In this document: one piece after another, positions 21,414 through 26,444 of the stretch
Numbering within the stretch: the first letter of the stretch is position 1
How the letters are laid out: every line of letters starts with the position of its first letter
Assembly (NCBI GenBank): GCA_035649895.1
Contig: DASRIS010000187.1
Span: 1 to 26,444 of the forward strand
DNA length: 26,444 nucleotides
Direction of reading: 5' to 3'
Source: DASSUC01 sp035649895
GTDB lineage: Bacteria > Actinomycetota > Actinomycetes > Mycobacteriales > Micromonosporaceae
Made by a program: the position numbers and the translations under genes
The notes under the pieces: generated by a model
Told to the model about the DNA's origin: nothing
Database searches by the model: none
What the model saw: only the letters and a program-made list of their open reading frames with translations

Positions 21414-22975
21414 CAACGGCTCCCGGTGGCGAGCGTGGTCACGAGGGCGGTCACCGGGTCCGCCGCCATCCCGATGACGAGCGCCGGGAGCAGGCCCACG
21501 ACGAGCGCGAGGACCACCAGCGGCGCCCACGCGACCAGCTCGGCGGGGGCCAGCCGGGGCGCGGTGATCCCGGCCACCGCGGGGGCGGCCGGGCCGTGCG
21601 TGACCTTGCGCAGCAGCCGCAGGAAGTAGGCTGCGGTGAGGGCACCGCCCAGGGCGGCGACGATCCCCAGGACCGTCCACAGTGGCCCACCGACCCGGAA
21701 CGCGGCGACCACCGCGAACGCCTCCCCCCAGAAGCCGGCGAGCCCGGGCAGGCCGAGCGAGGCGATGGCGGCGAACCCGAGCACGCCGGCGAGCCCGGGT
21801 GCGGTCTCCCGCAGGCCGCCCAGGCGGACCAGGTCCCCGGTGTGTGCCCGGTCCTTGATCGCACCGGCGAGGAAGAACAGCAGGCCGGTGATGATGCCGT
21901 GGGCGATGTTCCCGATCAGCGCGGCTTGCAGGCCGGTCGCGTTGAGCGTGGCGATGCCGAGCAGCACGAAGCCCATGTGCCCGACGCTGGAGTAGGCGAT
22001 GAGGCGCTTGAGCTCGGTCTGCGCCAGGCACACCAGGGAGCCGACGATGATCGCGGCGACGGCGAGCACGCCCAGGGTGGGCGCGGCCCGTTCCGCCCCG
22101 TCCGGCGCGACCCCGACGGCGACCCGGATCAGGCCGTACGTGCCCATCTTCAGCAGCACGCCGGCCAGGACCACGCTGCCCACCGTCGGCGCCTCGGTAT
22201 GCGCGTCCGGCAGCCAGGTGTGCAGCGGCCAGAGCGGGCTCTTGACCGCGAACCCGATCGCCAGCAGCGTGAACGCGAGCAGCTGGGTGGTGCGGGACAT
22301 GCCGCTGCCCGCGTCGGCAGTGAGGCGTACCAGGTCGGCGGTGCCGGTCGCGGCGACGACGGTGAAGATGCCGACCAGCAGCAGGACCGAGCCGAACAGC
22401 GTGTAGAGGACGAACTTGCGGGCCGCGTGCCGGCGCCCCGGGCCGCCCCAGACCGCGATCACCGCGAACATCGGCAGCAGCACGACCTCGAAGAAGACGA
22501 AGAACAGCACGAGGTCGAGGGCGAGGAACGTGCCGGTGATGCCGACCTCGATGACGAGCAGCAGGGCCACCAGCAGCCGGCCCCGGCCGGGGGCCGGGAC
22601 GTTCCAGAGGGTGTAGCCGCAGCACAGGAGGGTGAGCAGGGCGGTCAGCACCACCAGCGGGTACGAGATGCCGTCCACGCCCAGGTGGAACCGCAGGTCG
22701 AGCCCTGGCGCCCAGGCCAGGTCGAGCTCGTGCCAGGGCTGCACCGGGGAGCCGCCGGCCCCGCCCGGCTGCGTGCCGGCCGTGCCCGGGTCGGCCGCGG
22801 CCGGGCCGGTCCACGCCGTGCGGTCCAGGCCGAGGAGGAGCGCGGCGAGCAGCGCGGCTCCGGCGGCGAAGGTGCCCACCATCCGGGCCGCCCGGTCGGC
22901 CTGCGCGGGCATCGCGGCGACGAGCACCGCCCCGAGCGCCGGGATGGCCAGTACGGCGACGAGCGCGGCGGTCAT
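21413..22975 (-). CDS. nuoM: NADH-quinone oxidoreductase subunit M
   Basis: A 520-residue antiporter-like membrane subunit of complex I. The quinone-oxidoreductase antiporter signature is clear: VFFEVVLLPMFAVIAVWGG in helix 5 with the essential glutamate, and FAVKSPLWPLHTWLPDAHTE with the conserved lysine and histidine of helix 7/8. The N-terminus (VAVLAIPALGAVLVA) is the usual first helix. It carries a 20-residue Gly/Pro/Ala-rich loop after the second helix (around TAWTGPAAADPGTAG). ATG 22975 overlaps the nuoL stop as ATGA; an in-frame extension to 23614 would lie within nuoL and is rejected. Length is normal for actinobacteria. Confidence 0.95.
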   Translation of the reverse strand: MTAALVAVLAIPALGAVLVAAMPAQADRAARMVGTFAAGAALLAALLLGLDRTAWTGPAAADPGTAGTQPGGAGGSPVQPWHELDLAWAPGLDLRFHLGVDGISYPLVVLTALLTLLCCGYTLWNVPAPGRGRLLVALLLVIEVGITGTFLALDLVLFFVFFEVVLLPMFAVIAVWGGPGRRHAARKFVLYTLFGSVLLLVGIFTVVAATGTADLVRLTADAGSGMSRTTQLLAFTLLAIGFAVKSPLWPLHTWLPDAHTEAPTVGSVVLAGVLLKMGTYGLIRVAVGVAPDGAERAAPTLGVLAVAAIIVGSLVCLAQTELKRLIAYSSVGHMGFVLLGIATLNATGLQAALIGNIAHGIITGLLFFLAGAIKDRAHTGDLVRLGGLRETAPGLAGVLGFAAIASLGLPGLAGFWGEAFAVVAAFRVGGPLWTVLGIVAALGGALTAAYFLRLLRKVTHGPAAPAVAGITAPRLAPAELVAWAPLVVLALVVGLLPALVIGMAADPVTALVTTLATGSR

Positions 22976-24882
22976 GAGAGCCCGCCCAGTGTCGCGGCGG
23001 CGACCCCGACCAGCAGCGCTCCGGCCAGGACCGCAGTGGCGGCCCGGGGCAGCCCGGCCCGGTGCGCGCGGGCCAGCGAGCCGCCGAGGTCGCTGGTGCC
23101 CCGGCCGGCGCCCTCCACCGCACCGTCCACAACGGACTCGTCGCCGCGCCGCACCACCCGCGCCAGCGCCCGGCTGGGCCGTACCACCGCCACCTCCTGC
23201 ACCGCGTCGAGGTAGAACGCATTGGCGAAGACCGGCCGCAGCGGGCCGAGCACGCGGGCCGGGTCGGCGGCCGGGTCCCGGCGCCAGGCCAGCCACGCGC
23301 CGAGCACGCCGAGCGCCAGGCAGGCCAGGGGCAGGGCCATCGCGGCGCTGAGGTGGACCAGCTCCACCGCCTCCTGGAGGGCCTGCGCCCTGGTCGCGGG
23401 CCCGGAGTACTCGCCGACCCACTCGGCCGGGGCGGGCGAGCGCAGCCGGTCGGTGAAGCCGTGCGCGAAGGCGGCGAACCCGAGCAGGGCGCTCGGCACC
23501 GCGAGCAGCACGACCGGCCACAGCATGACCCCCGGCGGCTCGTGCGGGTGCTCCGCGGCCGGCGAGCGCGGGGTGCCGAAGAACGTACGCAGCCAGAGGC
23601 GGGTGGCGTACCACGCGGTAACCACGACCCCGACCAGGCCGGCGGTGAAGACCATCACCGCCACCCAGCCGTTCTTCCCCTGCGCGGCGGCGAGGACCGC
23701 GTCCTTGCTCCAGAACCCGGCCAGCGGCGGCAGCCCCATGAGCGCCCCCAGCCCGATCGTCATCGACCAGAACGTGGCCGGCATGCCGCGGCGCAGCCCG
23801 CCCATTGCCGCCATCGAGTTGGACCCGACCGCGTGGATCACCGAGCCGGCGCCCAGGAACAGCAGCGCCTTGAACGCCGCGTGGGTCAGCAGGTGGAACA
23901 GGGCGACCGCGGTGGCCCCGACCGACAGCGCAGCGGCCATGTAGGCCAGCTGCGACACGGTCGACCAGGCGAGCACCCGCTTGATGTCGTCCTGCGCGGT
24001 GGCCGCAAGCGCGCCGAGCAGCATGGTGACCGCGGCCATCACCCCGAGCACGGCGAGCGGGACAGACCCCGCGTCGAAGACCGGGAACAGCCGGGTCACC
24101 ACGTAGATGCCGGCCGCCACCATGGTCGCGGCGTGGATGAGCGCACTGATCGGGGTCGGGCCGGCCATCGCGTCCGGCAGCCAGGTGTGCAGCGGGAACT
24201 GGGCGCTCTTGCCGGCCACACCGGCGAGCAGCAGCAGCGCCACGGCGGTCAGCCGGCCGGCCGACACCTCGCCCGCCGCCACCGCGCTCAGCACGTCGGC
24301 GATCCGGAAGCTGCCGGCGCTGACGCCCAGCAGCACGATGCCGAGCAGGAAGCCGACGTCGCCGGTGCGGGTCACGATGAACGCCTTCACCGCCGCCTTC
24401 GGGGCCTCCGGCAGCCGGCGGTCGTGGCCGATCAGCAGGTACGAGCAGATGCCCATGACCTCCCAGCCGACCAGCAGCACGATCAGGTCACCGGCCACCA
24501 CGACCAGCAGCATCGCCGCGGTGAAGAGGCTGACCTGGGCGGCGTACGGGGCGTACCGGTCGTCGTCGGCGAGGTAGGCGACCGAGTAGACCTGCACGGC
24601 CAGCGCCACCACGCCGACCGCGAGCGCGACGAGCAGGGCGGCGCCGTCGATGCGTACCCCGAAGGTGACCGGCAGGCCGCCGAAGTCGGCCAGCTCCGTA
24701 TAGGTGCCGTACGGACCGTCCACGGTGAGCGCCAGCCACGCGGCGACCAGCAGCGCCACGGCGGCGCCGGTGATGCCCAGCGCCGCCGCCAGGCGCCGGC
24801 CAGCGCCCGGCCAGACCAGCCCGAGCAGGGCCGCGATGAAGGGTACGGCCGGCAGCAGCGGCCCGAGGGTGTCCGGTGACAT
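22972..24882 (-). CDS. nuoL: NADH-quinone oxidoreductase subunit L
   Basis: A 636-residue antiporter-like subunit carrying the distal proton channel and the lateral helix of complex I. VGWEVMGICSYLLIGHDR holds the helix-5 glutamate; GKSAQFPLHTWLPDAMAGPT and PISALIHAATMVAAGIYV are the classic NuoL helix-7/8 block; HAAFKALLFLGAGSVIHA follows. The long C-terminal part (about 440-636) contains the amphipathic lateral-helix region and a final helix. ATG 24882 overlaps the nuoK stop as TGATG, and its own stop overlaps nuoM. Length is normal. Confidence 0.95.
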   Translation of the reverse strand: MSPDTLGPLLPAVPFIAALLGLVWPGAGRRLAAALGITGAAVALLVAAWLALTVDGPYGTYTELADFGGLPVTFGVRIDGAALLVALAVGVVALAVQVYSVAYLADDDRYAPYAAQVSLFTAAMLLVVVAGDLIVLLVGWEVMGICSYLLIGHDRRLPEAPKAAVKAFIVTRTGDVGFLLGIVLLGVSAGSFRIADVLSAVAAGEVSAGRLTAVALLLLAGVAGKSAQFPLHTWLPDAMAGPTPISALIHAATMVAAGIYVVTRLFPVFDAGSVPLAVLGVMAAVTMLLGALAATAQDDIKRVLAWSTVSQLAYMAAALSVGATAVALFHLLTHAAFKALLFLGAGSVIHAVGSNSMAAMGGLRRGMPATFWSMTIGLGALMGLPPLAGFWSKDAVLAAAQGKNGWVAVMVFTAGLVGVVVTAWYATRLWLRTFFGTPRSPAAEHPHEPPGVMLWPVVLLAVPSALLGFAAFAHGFTDRLRSPAPAEWVGEYSGPATRAQALQEAVELVHLSAAMALPLACLALGVLGAWLAWRRDPAADPARVLGPLRPVFANAFYLDAVQEVAVVRPSRALARVVRRGDESVVDGAVEGAGRGTSDLGGSLARAHRAGLPRAATAVLAGALLVGVAAATLGGLS

Positions 24883-25349
24883 CAGGCGGCCCCGACCGGG
24901 GCTGGGTGGGGTTGCTCCGCGCTGGCTTCCGGCCGGGGGCCGGTGCCGTCCGGCGGTCCGCTGCGGTCAGGCGGGCCGGGCGGCGGGGAGCCGTCCGGCG
25001 GGAACGGCGTGTCATCTGGTGGCCCGAGCGCCGCGGTGTCGTCGGGCGGCGCGAGCGCCACGGTGTCCAGCGCGATGGTGGCGTGCAGCCGGTAGAGCTG
25101 TAGCACGATCGCGAGCCCCACACCCACCTCCGCCGCGGCGATGACGATGACGAACAGCGCGAAGACCTGGCCGGTCGCGGGCAGCGCGGCCTGGACCGTC
25201 GCGTCGGCGGTGACCAGCACGAGGTTCACCGCGTTGAGCATCAGCTCGACCGACATCAGCAGCAGTACGGCGTTGCGCCGGCGCAGTACGCCGTACACGC
25301 CGATGCCGAAGAGGAGTGCGGCCGTGACGTATGGGATCACCGGATGCAT
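24882..25349 (-). CDS. nuoK: NADH-quinone oxidoreductase subunit K with a C-terminal extension
   Basis: The first 98 residues are an ordinary NuoK: three helices with the conserved buried glutamates E35 (SVELMLNAVN) and E74 (AAAEVGVGLA) that contribute to proton transfer. A tail of about 55 residues follows, rich in Pro, Asp and Gly (repeated PPDDT and PPDG), whereas NuoK normally ends near residue 100. There is no stop between core and tail, and the tail's end overlaps nuoL (TGATG), so the extension is part of the gene as read. ATG 25349 overlaps the nuoJ stop by one base. The tail is probably cytoplasmic or disordered. Confidence 0.95.
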   Translation of the reverse strand: MHPVIPYVTAALLFGIGVYGVLRRRNAVLLLMSVELMLNAVNLVLVTADATVQAALPATGQVFALFVIVIAAAEVGVGLAIVLQLYRLHATIALDTVALAPPDDTAALGPPDDTPFPPDGSPPPGPPDRSGPPDGTGPRPEASAEQPHPAPVGAA

Positions 25350-25906
25350 CAGCGGCGCTCTCCTGGTGCGGGTCGGGGCTCTGGGGCGCTTCCGGCGGGC
25401 GGCGCCGGGCGGGAGCCGATCTCCGGCCGCGAGATGACGATGGCGCCGACCAGCGCGGCCAGCAGCAGCACGGACAGCACCTCGAACGGCAGCACCCAGG
25501 AGCGGAAGATCTCCGTGCCGAGCAGCTCAGCGCTGCCGGTCGGCGGGGTGTCAACGCGCGTCCAGCGGTACGCGTCCACGAGCAGGACCGCCAGCCCCAG
25601 CCCTGTCCCGCCGCCTACCAGGAACGCCGGCCACCCGGGCCGGTCCAGGTCGTGCCGGGCGCCGATGGGTGCGCGGGTGAGCATCACCGCGAACAGCAGC
25701 AGGACCACGACCGCGCCGACGTAGAGCAGGATCTGGACCCAGGCCACCAGCTCCGCGGCGAGCACCAGGTAGAGGCCGGCCACTGCGCCGAGCGTCACCA
25801 CGAGCCACAGCCCAGCCCGTACGACGTGCCTGGTGGCCACCACCAGGAGGGCGGAGCCGAGCGCGACGGCACCGAGCGCCGTCAGGAGGAGGTCGGCGCT
25901 CGTCAC
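25349..25906 (-). CDS. nuoJ: NADH-quinone oxidoreductase subunit J
   Basis: A 185-residue subunit with five predicted helices. The hallmark is ELVAWVQILLYVGAVVVLLL, followed by FAVMLTRAP, the pi-bulge-containing helix 3 that couples quinone chemistry to proton pumping. The last 25 residues are Pro/Ala/Arg-rich. GTG 25906 overlaps the nuoI stop (GTGA), which fixes the start; the reading frame is open upstream to 26359 but that part lies in nuoI in another frame. Normal length apart from the short tail. Confidence 0.95.
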   Translation of the reverse strand: MTSADLLLTALGAVALGSALLVVATRHVVRAGLWLVVTLGAVAGLYLVLAAELVAWVQILLYVGAVVVLLLFAVMLTRAPIGARHDLDRPGWPAFLVGGGTGLGLAVLLVDAYRWTRVDTPPTGSAELLGTEIFRSWVLPFEVLSVLLLAALVGAIVISRPEIGSRPAPPAGSAPEPRPAPGERR

Positions 25907-26444
25907 GACGCCGCCTCGGGATCGGGGGTGGCGGCCGGTCGGGGCACCGCGGCAGCCTTGGCGGGCGCGGCAGCCTTGGCCGGCCCAGTGGCCTTGGCGG
26001 GTCCAGTGGCCTTGGCGGGCGCGGCGGCCTTCTTGGCCACGGTCGCCTCCTCCTTGGCGGGCTCGCCGTTGGGGTCGTGCGCGGGGGGCGGCGGCACGGT
26101 CCACATCCACTCGCGCAGCCGGCCACGCTCGTGCAGCAGGTCGCGGATGTCGTACTCCGCGTACTCGAACTCGGGCGACCAGAAGAGCGCGTCGAACGGG
26201 CACGCCTCGATGCAGATGCCGCAGTACATGCACAGCGAGAAGTCGATGGCGAACCGGTCGAGCACGTTGCGCTGGCGCGCCCGGGCGGCGCCCGGCACCA
26301 CCACCTCCTCCTTGTGCGAGTCGATGTAGATGCACCAGTCCGGGCACTCCCGGGCGCACAGCATGCAGACCGTGCAGTTCTCCTCGAGCAGGGCGATCAC
26401 GCCGCGCGAGCGCGGTGGCAGGTCCGGCTCCACGTCCGGGTACT
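25903..26444 (-). CDS. nuoI: NADH-quinone oxidoreductase subunit I (5' end outside window)
   Basis: The C-terminal part of the ferredoxin-like subunit, which carries two [4Fe-4S] clusters between the NADH arm and quinone. The first visible codons read YPDVEPDLPPRSRGV, an internal segment of actinobacterial NuoI, so the gene continues beyond 26444. The two cluster motifs are CTVCMLCARECP and CMYCGICIEACP. After the core (ending about LREWMWTVP) comes a tail of roughly 60 residues rich in Ala, Lys and Pro, with repeated GPAKAT and APAKAA units. The stop overlaps nuoJ (GTGA). Confidence 0.95.
   Translation of the reverse strand, partial: YPDVEPDLPPRSRGVIALLEENCTVCMLCARECPDWCIYIDSHKEEVVVPGAARARQRNVLDRFAIDFSLCMYCGICIEACPFDALFWSPEFEYAEYDIRDLLHERGRLREWMWTVPPPPAHDPNGEPAKEEATVAKKAAAPAKATGPAKATGPAKAAAPAKAAAVPRPAATPDPEAAS
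25985..26020 (-). repeat. 18-bp tandem repeat in the nuoI tail
   Basis: CCAGTGGCCTTGGCGGGT (25985-26002) is followed directly by an almost identical unit (26003-26020); related partial units flank it. It encodes the repeated (T/A)GPAKA of the NuoI tail and keeps frame because 18 is a multiple of three. Confidence 0.8.

Noticed and set aside
21209..23215. Long plus-strand open frame (668 codons) opposite nuoM/nuoL
   Set aside because: Composition is Arg/Gln/Gly-rich shadow sequence; the minus strand encodes clear complex I subunits.
23062..24879. Plus-strand open frame (605 codons) opposite nuoL
   Set aside because: Shadow of nuoL, with no recognisable domain.
1..26444. CRISPR arrays, rRNA genes, transposase genes
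   Set aside because: No regularly spaced repeats with unique spacers, no rRNA sequence and no recognisable transposase were seen.

Overview
The window is very GC-rich DNA with strong G/C bias at third codon positions, GTG starts and many 1-4 nt gene overlaps. It carries an actinobacterial-type nuo operon, HtpX, YajQ, an XRE/TPR regulator and a TrmB/LuxR-type regulator. This suggests a filamentous actinomycete, plausibly Micromonosporaceae; that assignment is inference, because no rRNA or marker database was available.

Left part (1-9.3 kb). A scar joins a fragment resembling leucyl-tRNA synthetase (minus strand) head to head with a 5'-truncated AraC-type regulator (plus strand). Next comes a minus-strand operon read from 7864 down to 683: an ATP-grasp ligase, an Fe(II)/2-oxoglutarate oxygenase of the BesD free-amino-acid type but with an intact HxD metal triad, a membrane di-iron desaturase/hydroxylase, a 933-residue fusion of a PurD-like ATP-grasp ligase to an EctB-like 2,4-diaminobutyrate aminotransferase, and a NudC NAD pyrophosphatase that overlaps the fusion gene. 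A TrmB/LuxR-type regulator is transcribed divergently. There are no NRPS or PKS modules, no carrier proteins and no ectA or ectC. I read this as a small, probably undescribed pathway for a modified diamino-acid amide or dipeptide. It is the most interesting part of the window.

Middle (9.3-14.9 kb). An accessory stretch: a small unrecognised minus-strand frame; a 649-residue protein joining a nucleoside-phosphorylase-like domain, a transmembrane helix and pentapeptide repeats (candidate conflict or immune effector); a divergent GntR / XRE-TPR regulator pair sharing a GTCTAGAC operator-like site; an unknown acidic protein; and a tRNA-Tyr(GTA) with a strong hairpin just beyond its 3' end. The regulators beside a tRNA gene could be the remnant of an integrative element.

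Right part (14.9-26.4 kb). Mainly core genes: yajQ with a strong terminator, two tandem paralogous MFS transporters sharing a conserved upstream block, htpX, and the distal nuo operon (nuoI partial, nuoJ, K, L, M, N) on the minus strand with every junction overlapping. Within these core genes NuoI and NuoK carry long low-complexity C-terminal tails and NuoN an Ala/Pro-rich loop of about 70 residues.
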